In this document: one piece after another, positions 29,982-38,816 of the stretch
How positions within the stretch are numbered: the first letter of the stretch is position 1
Layout: every line of letters starts with the position of its first letter
Assembly: GCA_003427395.1 (NCBI GenBank)
Contig: BFEA01000002.1
Coordinates: 564,310-603,279, forward strand
Length of the DNA stretch: 38,970 nt
Reading direction: 5' to 3'
From: Chara braunii
Lineage: Eukaryota; Streptophyta; Charophyceae; Charales; Characeae
Position numbers and translations under genes: made by a program
Notes under the pieces: model-generated
What the model saw: the letters and a program-made list of their open reading frames with translations, nothing else
Database searches by the model: none
What the model was told of the DNA's origin: nothing

Positions 29982-31320
29982 GAGCGACAAGGAAAACGAC
30001 TCAATACCAACATATGTGTCGAACTTGAATCATTATCTCATATCATGATCAGTTTCTCAACAGTTATATGTATATACTGGTCAGCCACATTGACTTGGTA
30101 GCTACCTCTCCAGTTTTCTGCAACACAGAAGCGGAGATAACAGAACTGAAAGAAGGTATAGGTTCACTATTTATACCAACCGTACGTCGAGATAATCAGG
30201 AAACATTGGTTTCAGTACATTCTTCCTAACCAGTACTCGTATCTCTAACAGCTCAAGAAAATTATGGGTGCCCTAAGGTTCGTTTAACATAAATGTCTAC
30301 CACAGAGTGAAGCCTATCACGAGACGTATCTATCCTGTCCAGTTCGTCGATATCCATTAAAACAAAAGAAAAGACTTCAGAGTGACGCCTATCATGAGAC
30401 GTGTCTGATTCACCCTCCCTTTTTATTTAAGAAACTTTATGACACCCCTTTCATTGTTATTTCACAACACTTCCCTGCGGCCATAACACGCTCGAAACGT
30501 ATCTGTTCTTATTGGGGTTCTCCTTTTATTTCTTACCTTGTTCTTTCCCCCACTCCCCTGCCAACAACATTATATTGCATCTGAAAATAGCTGCACCTAT
30601 CGCCACATGTCCGTATTCCTGGTCATTCATGGTCCAGGGATTGCCAACCTAAAGGCGAAACAGTTTCATGTCGAGCTTCATGGGACTTGCTTCGCTTTGA
30701 AATATCCATGGAAAATCGATGTCATAGGGAGCGACTCCCTCTCGAGTATATTTATAAATACGGAGCACCATGGTTTACAAGTGAATAGTACTAAGCAATT
30801 ACATAGCCTAGCTGTCCCCCTTTCCTCCCTGAAAAGATGACGAAAATGGAAAACAGAAAGGAGGCTGAAAAAAGAGCAATCAACTCCCTTCTCACTGAAA
30901 TTGTGGCCAAATGCGCAAAAAGTGCCTCGGCAGGAATACTTCCATGGCATGAGGTCAAAACCCATTTTGCAAATAAGCCCACACTAGGGCCCTGCCAAAT
31001 TATAAATATGCCCCTTCTCACATCCTACTCATACAGCCTTCCAAAATCATCAAGAAACTCATGGCAGGGCCCCAAAAGTACTCAGCAAGTCCTCGCGAGC
31101 CGGCAGGCGCCTGTCACTGAGCCTGCGCTGCCACTAAAGGCAAATTTCTCTCACTGGCGCCAATTGTCTTTATCTTGCTAAGTGCAACAAATCATAAAGT
31201 TGGCCTATTCAAGGTTTCGCGCACAGTCGCCAACCACTTGCAGCTTGTGCATGGACCGCCCCCCCGCACCCACCCCCCCCGACGTGGCGTACTCACAGGA
31301 GAGTCTGGGGGGCTGGCAGT
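29982..31320. other. No supported gene; one 11-bp inverted repeat
   Basis: GGGCCCTGCCA (30987-30997) faces TGGCAGGGCCC (31062-31072) across 64 bp. A 74-bp-spaced pair of CAGAGTGA.GCCTATCA lies at 30304 and 30378. The open frames 30538-30840 and 30837-31181 show no recognised domain. Confidence 0.45.
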
Positions 31321-31323
31321 TTA

Positions 31324-31491
31324 GACCACCAGTACTTCCCGGCCTCCTTTTCCAAAAACGGATTTGCACTGTGTGCCTCGGGAAAAAAAATAAAAAATTA
31401 ATTAATTAATTAAAAAAACGCTTTCTTTTGTTTTTTGCCTGGCACCACCAGCCATTTTGGTCTATAGGCCAAGCCCCTAAGGCCAAGGTGC
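31324..31491 (-). mobile_element. Family B MITE, about 168 bp, abutting the next copy
   Basis: Follows TA (31322-31323) with GACCACCAGTACTTCCC. The interior in reverse holds GGCACCACCAGCCATTTTGG. It ends at TA (31492-31493), directly before the next element's own TA. An (ATTA)n stretch at 31389-31412 is internal. Confidence 0.7.
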
Positions 31492-31495
31492 TATA

Positions 31496-31698
31496 AACCA
31501 CCAGTACTTGGCCCAGCTATCGGTCCTGGCGCTTCCCCGTTAACGCACCGCGCCTTTATGGCTTCGGGGTACCGGACCACAATGGCTGGAAGCGCCAGCC
31601 AAAAAGAAATTGAAACAGTACTCCGGCGCTTCGGCAAAAATTGGCGCGCAGGGGCATTCCAGGCTCGGCATCGATAGCTGGGCCAAGTACTGGTGCTT
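31496..31698 (+). mobile_element. Family B MITE, 203 bp, long TIRs, TA target
   Basis: Left end AACCACCAGTACTTGGCCCA (31496 on) and right end ending ACTGGTGCTT (31698) are inverted repeats of about 27 bp with one or two differences. TA flanks both sides (31494-31495, 31699-31700). The interior has ACCACAATGGCTGGAAGCGC, CAGCCAAAAAGAAA and GGCGCTTCGGCAAAAATTGG. This is the best-preserved copy and defines the family ends. No coding capacity. Confidence 0.9.
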
Positions 31699-31700
31699 TA

Positions 31701-32154
31701 ACGGCCACGTTGGAGAAAATGGCCGGGAAACATACTGCTGGTTTCGCAAACGATCATGTTATCAACTGCACACCGCCGCAGAGCACTTGTCAAACTCCAC
31801 CATACACGGTGTTCAATCAACACAACAGAGGGTAGCGAACAATCGCATTCAAACAACAGTAAATTCCACACGGTGAATTCCAATCTGGGCCGGCATGGGA
31901 TCTCGACAGGGTTTAATTTTGAGGCAACCCCTGTTCCATGCCTTTTCCCAAACCTGAACTTGGCACCACAGGGGTGTTTCAGAAAGGATTTCTCATTCTG
32001 GCCACTTCAGGGACCGCCGCCCTCGCCCCCTACGGGCGACCTACAGGACTTCCGTTAAAACTGCCATGATGCAGAGAAGATCATTATGGGCCTTGCGCAA
32101 GGATGCCACGCATCTGGTTCAAAAAAAAAAAAAGGAGCCCCCTACGGGCCATTT
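31701..32154. other. Spacer, no recognised gene
   Basis: Ordinary-looking DNA ending in a short A run. Confidence 0.4.
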
Positions 32155-32156
32155 TA

Positions 32157-32532
32157 AGCCACCAGTGCACCCGGGACTGGTGGCCTTCCACTGCTCGTCA
32201 AGCTTTGCCGAACCGCCTGTGGTGCACTTATTTCTTTTCCGGCTGGCCCCACAGCCATTGCGGTCCAGTAGCCCCAAGCCTCCGAAATTGTAGTAGGCGA
32301 TGAACTGTTTTTCCACAAGGCTAAGCCATATGCTGGCAGTTTTAAGGCCATCTTACCTGTGCTCACAAGCTTTCCCAAGACTTCCGGTGGCATCCATTTC
32401 AGTTTACGGCCATTGCAGGATTCCACGTGGGTCATTTCAGAGCCAACCAAACCTTTCAAAATCTTTTCACAAACTTTAGCACACCACCCTAGGACCCAAG
32501 CCTCAAAACCCCCCATTGGAGGTGATAGTGGT
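32157..32532 (-). mobile_element. Family B-related block, 376 bp, TA-bounded
   Basis: Follows TA (32155-32156) with AGCCACCAGTGCACCCGGGA. It contains the reversed interior landmarks AAGCTTTGCCGAACCGCC and GGCTGGCCCCACAGCCATTG as far as about 32300. It runs to GATAGTGGT-TA at 32533-32534, where another end begins. The second half has no family similarity, so this may be a truncated copy plus unrelated DNA. Confidence 0.55.
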
Positions 32533-32534
32533 TA

Positions 32535-33111
32535 AACCATCAGTACTTGGGACCCTTCCTTCATCCTCTGCATGCCACGGAGAGCATTTGAATTTAACCC
32601 AGCGCAGGCAAGCACTTACATCCCTGAAAGGTGGGCGCCATAATGGGCACACCTCACACGAGTGCTGGCGGTTTAAACCATGACTCCATTGCAGCTCTAC
32701 TGGGGATTGCAAAGTCCACAAGGGGGGCCCAGACAAGCATCACCCAGCAAGGGGGCACAAGTCAGCTTGGCCTACCATGCAAAGTAAGCTGCCTCGGAGC
32801 GCATTTGAATGTAACCCAATGCAGGCCAGACTTACGTCCCGGAAAGGTGGGCACCATAATGGGCACACCTTGCACGAATGCTTGTGGTTTAAACCATGAC
32901 TGCACTGCAGCTCTACTGGGGATTGCAACGTGCACAAGGGGGGGCCAGACCAGTTTCACCTACCACCAGGGAGGCACAGGCCAGCTTGGCCAACCATGCA
33001 AAGTAAGCTGGCAGTCCCCATAGACCCGGCCTGGGGACCATTCAGACATCCAGAGCCGGATGTGAAATGCAGTTCGTCAAAAAATTGACGACTTCAGGTG
33101 CAGACATCATC
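32535..33111. repeat. Tandem repeat, about 217-bp period, with GGTTTAAACC junctions
   Basis: GCATTTGAATKTAACCCA occurs at 32584 and 32801, TAATGGGCACACCT at 32641 and 32857, and ACCATGCAAAGTAAGCTG at 32774 and 32993. Each unit contains GGTTTAAACCATGACT (32670, 32887), where a MITE-like right end (GGTT), TA and left end (AACCA) meet. If cut at those TAs the monomer is 32676-32889, 214 bp, the size of a family B element. The plus frame 32631-33023 stays open across both units but has no recognisable product. Confidence 0.82.
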
Positions 33112-33113
33112 TA

Positions 33114-33497
33114 AACCACCACTCACCCCCCCGTTTGGAAATTCGGGAGACCTGTAGGGCCAATTCACAAAAAAAAAAAAAAAAAATCAACCTAGGGCCA
33201 ATTCACAAAAAAAACAAAAAAAAATCAACCTACCCTTATCAGCAGGGAGTGAAATATGGTCCAAAAAAAAAAAAAAAAAAAAAACGCAGAGATAGATCAG
33301 CACCAAATCTACAGGCATGACGTTTTTGTTTTCTTGTGCACATACTCCAGAGCGCAAAAACACACTAAAGTCGGTGCAAAATCTTTTTGCAAACCGCGGC
33401 AGAACCCCCACATCGTGTGGGCCTACCCATCCATTTGGCCCCCCACGCTGCTGCGGACTACCAGAATGTCAATTTCAGAGAAGTCACCCTGGTGGTT
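33114..33497. other. Block between two family B ends, with A-rich duplication
   Basis: Begins TA-AACCACCACTCACC and ends CTGGTGGTT. Inside, GGGCCAATTCAC-(A)n-TCAACCTA is tandemly duplicated (33157-33233, about 41-bp period) and a further A run lies at 33262-33283. Element status is uncertain. Confidence 0.5.
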
Positions 33498-33549
33498 TCA
33501 ACCACCAATACCTCTGGTTTTATGGCGAAGACCAGGTGGGTGCATCGTA

Positions 33550-33762
33550 AACCACCACTACCTTTCACAGGCAGACTAGGATCACCAGTTTGCCGTAAAC
33601 CGCATTCTTCGGCTGAACAGTGCTACCGGACCAAAATGACCGGCGGCACCACCAGCCACCAAATAAAAAAAAAGAAGAAGCCTCACACTGGGGCTTCGGC
33701 AAAGATTGGCGCGCAGCTCTTTTCCGCATTGGCAAAAAGAGGGTCGGGGGTTACTGGCAGCT
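33550..33762 (+). mobile_element. Family B MITE, 213 bp, TA target
   Basis: TA (33548-33549), then AACCACCACTACCTTTCACA, GAACAGTGCTACCGGACC, CACCACCAGCCACC, an A-rich stretch, GGGGCTTCGGCAAAGATTGG, AAAGAGGGTCGGGGGTTACT, and CAGCTT at the right end, then TA (33763-33764). A 48-bp truncated copy (33500-33547) lies immediately to its left. Confidence 0.85.
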
Positions 33763-33764
33763 TA

Positions 33765-33930
33765 AGAATCTACTGATGAAATTGATGATTGGAACAACTC
33801 TTCCGCACCTGTGCGGTCAGACTGCCAAACGTTTTTTTCTTCCAGGCATGTGAAAGCGAGGGATAGCCCATGCAGCCCAGGTCCAAGACATACAGGCGGC
33901 GTTACCTCCAAAATTCTACAGCTCTCCAGG
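33765..33930. other. Spacer, no recognised gene
   Basis: Short ordinary-looking stretch between the last family B copy and the tandem repeats at 33931; nothing recognised. Confidence 0.4.
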
Positions 33931-34175
33931 AGTCGGTTCTTCTCGAATGAGCACACTCACACTAGTCGGTTCTTCTAGAATGAGAACACTCAGACTAGGA
34001 CTTTTTCGACTAAATCTGCTTGTGACAGCGCCCAGATACATGGAGGGCATCCCTCCTGTCAGTATGCCCAGATACAAGCCGCACACTAGGGACTTTTCCG
34101 ACTGAATCTGTATGTGATAGCTCCCAGATACATGGAGGGCAGCCCTACTGTAAGTATGCCCAGATACACGCCGCA
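33931..34175. repeat. Two adjacent tandem repeats: 34-35 bp and 90-91 bp units
   Basis: GTCGGTTCTTCTMGAATGAG occurs at about 33932 and 33965. Then CTAGGACTTTTTCGACT (33995) and CTAGGGACTTTTCCGACT (34085) start two copies of a 90-bp unit that shares CCCAGATACATGGAGGGCA and TATGCCCAGATACA. Confidence 0.85.
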
Positions 34176-34790
34176 CATCAGATTGGCAACTGGACGTTAA
34201 GTCCAAAGGGGCATTTTCTTACAGGAAGTCTCGGTGATCCATAACCGACCGGCCTTTGATGATAGCAAATTGAGTATGGTAGAACCCATTTTACTTACGC
34301 TGAAAGCTCTGCACTCGGGCTACTTAGTTATATCTAAACTTGGGTTGAAAAAACAGCAAGTTTTCGCTGACTTCGACTGAACACTGCTTACTTGAATCGA
34401 ACACTCGTTTGGGATTACTCTTTCATGATAGATTATCTAGCCAGTATTAACAATCAATGATTGCTGGTAGAAAAACTACACGCGATCCTGAAACTAAAAC
34501 GTGAAAAAAGAGAAAAAGAAGAAAAAGACGTGTGTGTCCGGCTTAGAGTTTGGTACCCAAGGTGACATGCAGACAATAGGCCATAGCAGGGAGTTTGGGA
34601 ACAGCGAGGACCAAAACAAAGAGAGCAGCAGCAACAAAGAGAGGCAGGCAACAGGATGAGCATTTTCATCCACGTTTCAATCTCTCAAGAGTCGAGACCA
34701 TCATACATGGCAAACCAAGGGTCAGGTTTCACTTGTGCTATTTCTGCACTGAGGGACAGGGAATCCGGAGAGCGGGGGAGACAGAGAGAG
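34176..34790. other. No supported gene
   Basis: Ordinary-looking DNA, ending in a GA-rich stretch at 34770-34802. Confidence 0.4.
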
Positions 34791-34802
34791 AGACAGAGAG
34801 CG

Positions 34803-35219
34803 AGTAGTCACTATCACAGCATCTGTCAGCCGAGACCATACCCATACCCAAGTCAGGATGAACCTGACCACGCACAGTGGCCAGGTTCATCACTCAAACC
34901 CAGCAAGGGATAGGCTTTGGTTGTGCAATTTCTGTCCTGAGTGGACACGGAACTTGGGGCATACTCACACACACTAGCACGCATTTTCATAAAACCATAA
35001 ATTGTAGGTGATTTTTCGGGTCATAAGGGCTACGTATTTTCCGTTTTCACGCAAATGAGCACGTAATTGTCAGAGGCTTGGACAGCCATGGGGTTCCGTA
35101 TTTTGTACGAAACCTCTGGAGGTCCCCGCAATTGCGTACCTTTCTTTGAGACCTGCTTCTTTCTGGAAACAAAAAAAAAAAAGAATTCGACGTCTGGNGG
35201 GCAGCTCTCGTAAGGGAAC

Positions 35220-35251
<32 letters not shown>

Positions 35252-35604
35252 AGGAAAAAGGGATGGATTTTTATGCATCGTGCTGTGTTACCCCTCGGAC
35301 CGTATAATCACATTCCTAGAGCAGGTCGAGACTGTGTCCTTTCTGTTTTGTGACATATGCGGGTGTGCTGTGTGACTGGGAAGTGCCATATCATTGCAAA
35401 TTGGCTCACATATAATTTGCTATTGTACCTGCTAGTGCGAGTATGCCCTTAGAGACAGAGATAGAGAGGAGCACTCACTATCGTGGCCTCTGTAGACTAA
35501 GACTAGACTCACACGGTGCTATTCTTTGCACCAAGTTAGGATGAACCTGCCCAGGATGGCTACCAGTTACATCACCCACCGAGATCACGTGCATCACACA
35601 AACT

Positions 35605-35649
<45 letters not shown>

Positions 35650-35699
35650 ACTGACTACAGAGGTCTCTGTAAACCCACTGACTACGAAGGTCATATCGT
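34803..35699. repeat. Dispersed diverged repeat with GA tracts
   Basis: Blocks near 34803-34905 and 35470-35605 share CACTATC, AAGT.AGGATGAACCTG and CACAAACTCAGCA-type phrases after GA-rich leaders. A third block continues after the TIR element at 36110-36215 (CACAACGAACCTGACCAGGA). A perfect (GA)n lies at 35610-35648. A long A run lies at about 35221-35250, and a single n at 35198. Confidence 0.6.
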
Positions 35700-36107
35700 C
35701 TGGGCTACCAGAGTGGGCCAGGACCACTTGCGCGGCTGGGCCAAGAAGATAACTTTTTCATTTAATTTGTATTTTCAATAGCGTAAGGCATTTAGATGTG
35801 ACCCGGAGGCAGAAATCGTTCAGTTTCTTATTCTGCATACCATAGTTTTTTTTTTCTTTTTTTCCAGATCTTTTTATTTTTATTGCTGGGGGAGCGACCT
35901 TGCCAAGGCCTTCCCAGCCAAGGCCGTCCGATGTGACCCTGACGCAAGAATCGTTCAGTTTATTATTCTGCATAACATACCCTTTTTTTTATAACAATTT
36001 CTTTTTTTCTTTTTTTTTTTTCTACGGCAGGGACCCTTACCCGGCCCTTGCCAACCCAGGCCGTCCACACAAACAAGGTGACCCAGGCGGCCCGGTTGGT
36101 AGCCCGG
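35700..36107. mobile_element. Family C TIR element, second copy, about 408 bp, internally duplicated
   Basis: Left end CTGGGCTACCAGAGTGGGCC and right end GGCGGCCCGGTTGGTAGCCC match the ends of the 4949-5223 element. The interior block GATGTGACCC...CGTTCAGTTT...CTGCATA.CATA is present twice (35796 and 35930), explaining the extra length. No clean target duplication remains. It sits inside the dispersed repeat described on either side. No coding capacity. Confidence 0.8.
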
Positions 36108-36496
36108 GCCCAGCATCTGGTGCTGTTTCTTTGTCCTAAGTCACAACGAACCTGACCAGGACAGCAACAAGTTCCATCGTTCGTGCACAGCAGCCATGTT
36201 CATCACGTGAACTCAGCAAAGCCATCACACCCTACGAAGAGGATTATAAACACTCTGTCATCCCGGCTGATACATCCACAAAATGCCATTCATGATGGTT
36301 CTGCAGTATATCCAAATCACCCAACAACGCCAATGGACTCGCACCCAACATAGCCGGTTGACTCACAGTGGAGAGGAGATAACCTCCAAGCATTATCGGC
36401 CTCGACATCTTGACTTCGGGAAACTATTCGACTAAACCGCTGGCGCACAGCCCCAGGCCATTTCAAACGTTCCATGGGTCACTCCTAATATTTTGG
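36108..36496. other. Right part of the dispersed repeat, then spacer
   Basis: 36110-36215 continues the diverged repeat of 34803-35605. Nothing recognised beyond it. Confidence 0.45.
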
Positions 36497-36653
36497 ACGC
36501 TTGGGGGGCTTGGACCACAATGGCTGGTGAGTGGCGCCAGCCAAAAAAGGAAACTTTGGAGGCTCGGGGGGCTTGGGCCACAATGGCTGGCGGGTTGGCA
36601 AAGTTTGGCGTGCGGTGCAAACCCGCCAGGCTTGGGTGTACAGCTGGTTTTAA
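36497..36653 (+). mobile_element. Family B interior, internally duplicated, ends degraded
   Basis: GGCTTGGRCCACAATGGCTGG-type phrases occur twice (36508, 36570) with GTGGCGCCAGCCAAAAAAGG between and TTGGCAAAGTTTGGCGTGCG after. A degraded right end (AGCTGGTTTTAA) closes the block; no left TIR is recognisable. Confidence 0.65.
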
Positions 36654-36670
36654 ATCGCGAGCCCACTCAC

Positions 36671-36833
36671 CTGATCGATTCATTGATTGGTTGATTAGTC
36701 GATTTAACTGATGGATTGATTGATAGCTGGGTTGATGGGTTGACGAATTGATTGGTTGGTTGGATGGTTGGTCGATTGATTCGTTCATTCATTGATTCAC
36801 TTATTGATTGGTTCCTTGATTGATCGACCAAGC
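36671..36833. repeat. Degenerate GATT-type tetranucleotide tract
   Basis: TTGATTGA-like words with frequent substitutions across about 160 bp. Confidence 0.8.
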
Positions 36834-37215
36834 TCAACGTGGGATTGACTGGGGTCGGCTATACCACAATTAACTGGGCCACCTTCCCACTTGTACGACT
36901 CTTCTTCCAGAACATCACAACATCATTGCATAACATCGAATGCATCCACGTCAACTTCGATGTCAGTCTTACCCTTATCTATGGAATGGATCTAATCACA
37001 CTATCGTTCTAATGAGACTATCGGTCAAGATAGACCTTCCTCAATTGCTTTCACAAAATCTACACGCCATTTTATTGCGAGACTCACTATCCTCACCTAT
37101 GGAATACTAACAATCATCACTCTTTTTTTCTTTCTTTTTTTCAAAAAGAAAAAAGAAAAGGATTCTGCAGGTTCTATCATTCTACTAGGGAGAGTGGTAG
37201 GAGCACATCCCCCTG
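36834..37215. other. No supported gene
   Basis: A 15-bp word ACTAACAATCATCAC at 37106-37120 recurs at 37396-37410, on the far side of the family A MITE. Otherwise featureless. Confidence 0.4.
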
Positions 37216-37356
37216 CCGTCTTCACCCGAATAGAATGTCTGATCCTTATAGCCGTACTTGGTGCAATTTGCAGTCCAGATACAGCTACCGTACTTGGTGC
37301 AATTTGCAGTCCAGATACAGCTATAACGACCGGGCTTTCTATTCAGGTGAAGACGG
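37216..37356. mobile_element. Family A MITE, 141 bp, with internal 36-bp duplication
   Basis: Left end CCGTCTTCACCCGAATAGAA, right end TTCTATTCAGGTGAAGACGG (one difference in 20). The interior unit 37252-37287 is exactly repeated at 37288-37323; without it the element would be 105 bp like its relatives. Confidence 0.88.
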
Positions 37357-37560
37357 TAGTAGGACCTGTTGAAGTCGCTCCATCTATTGTTGAGGACTAA
37401 CAATCATCACCTATGGACTAGATCGTTATGAAAGAAGAAATTGAGGCGGGCAGAGTCCGTGCTATGTAGAGAGACATAGAGTGCTACTAGTGTATGTATA
37501 CTGAGCAACAACAGGCTTGAGCGGGCTAGTGGCTTCGTCTTCTCAGCCATGAACCCTTTG
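37357..37560. other. Spacer, no recognised gene
   Basis: Short ordinary-looking stretch; apart from the 15-bp word at 37396-37410 nothing was recognised. Confidence 0.4.
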
Positions 37561-37680
37561 GGCCTCACCACACCACTCACCACGTGCACAAAAGACCAAA
37601 ATTATGGCAGTGCATCTTTCCATGTTGTGGCGGAAGATTCATTCTCATTTTGTACATTTGGTGAGTGGTGTGGCGAGGCC
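37561..37680. mobile_element. Foldback MITE, 120 bp, 22-bp TIRs
   Basis: 37561-37582 and 37659-37680 are inverted repeats matching at 21 of 22 positions (GGCCTCACCACACCACTCAC). The flanks CTTTG and TTTTG are too similar to T-rich background to call a target duplication. The same right-end phrase occurs alone at 23041-23054. Confidence 0.8.
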
Positions 37681-38292
37681 TTTTGTCTCACAGGAGCCCA
37701 ACCTCAGCGTCATTCTCTCAAGGCACCACCCAACAACCCCCTCCATCCTACCTCAGTGTGTGCCACTCAGGACCTTCATCCCTCACAATCTATGATTCAC
37801 ACAAACGGATTGCTTCACTCCTCCCTTTTCTTTTTTTTTTTTTAAATCCCCACCACCTTTGTCGTTTCGGTGGCGGGAGCCAACGATGAAAAATATCAGC
37901 GGCCACCCGATAGGGCCGATACCGTTTTTTCGAAATAGGTCACTTTTGTGACTCAGCGACCAGTGAGAAAGATAGTGGTGGTTTAACCTCCAATCCCCTT
38001 TTTCCTTCAAATTTCCTTTTTAAGCACTGACACGCAGCCCTGATCGACCCAAGTGTTGAATGAGCCCTGTCATATGGGCACTTCGGATGCCAGGCACTAC
38101 TTTATATATTATTTATTACGCTTACAAGCCCCACGACTGGGTCCACGATCGGATAGAGTCATCAAACAGTCGTTTTTGTGATCTGATACGGTCATTAAAA
38201 CTGCCATTCTGACAATCAGACAGTCATTACGACTGTCATTCGTACTCGTACTAGCCCCATCAGCGGGTCTGCCGTTGGACACAGTAATTAAG
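37681..38292. other. No supported gene; probable family B fragment at 37866-37983
   Basis: GATAGTGGTGGTT followed by TA (37984-37985) is a family B right end. A degraded left end may be CCCCACCACCTTTG near 37848. A small palindrome, GACAGTCATTACGACTGTC, lies at about 38218-38236. Confidence 0.45.
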
Positions 38293-38663
38293 CCTGGCAT
38301 GCCTTTTATTCGAGCAACAAGGGTATGTCTACATTCATCGAATTGCATGAATGCGTTCAAGGCAGGTCTATGGTCAGGTAGCAACCAGTTCCTGGAGACA
38401 TCCCTGGCATGCCTTCTATTCNCAACCAGTTCCTGGAGACATCCCTGGCATGCCTTCTATTCAAGCAACGAGGGTACGTCTAGATTCATGGAATTGCATG
38501 AATGTATTCGAGACAGGTTTCTGGTCAGGTACCAACCAGTTCCTGGCGTCATCCCTGGCATGCCTTCTATTCCAGCAACGAAGGTCCGTCTAGATCCATG
38601 GAATTGCATGAATGTATTCGAGACAGGTCTCTCATCAGGTAGCAACCAGTTCCTGGAGACATC
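38293..38663. repeat. Three copies of a 110-bp unit, interrupted by an n-joined duplication
   Basis: CCTGGCATGCCTTYTATTC starts units at 38293, 38444 and 38554. An exact 40-mer (38382-38421 and 38423-38462) flanks a single n at 38422. Removing the n and one 40-mer restores a regular 110-bp period. Confidence 0.9.
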
Positions 38664-38707
38664 GGTCGGTCACCAGCTCCCCCCCCTCTCCCTAGGTTCC
38701 AACCCTG

Positions 38708-38816
38708 CCATCTTCCCCCGAATAGAACGCATGGTCCGGTCATTACTGATGTGTCTAGACTGAAGTTGACGCACATACAGCTATTATGGCAGTGCCTTCA
38801 AGTCGGGGGAAAACGG
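38708..38816. mobile_element. Family A MITE, about 109 bp
   Basis: Left end CCATCTTCCCCCGAATAGAA, right end TTCAAGTCGGGGGAAAACGG, imperfect inverted repeats. Interior ATACAGCTATTATGG resembles other copies in reverse. No clear target duplication. Confidence 0.75.

Noticed and set aside
30987-31072. Inverted repeat GGGCCCTGCCA as a TIR element
   Set aside because: Arms are only 11 bp, there is no target duplication, and no related copy lies in the window.
32631-33023. Frame open across both 217-bp repeat units
   Set aside because: Open in the minus strand too, and the repeat appears to be transposon- or satellite-derived; no product is recognised.
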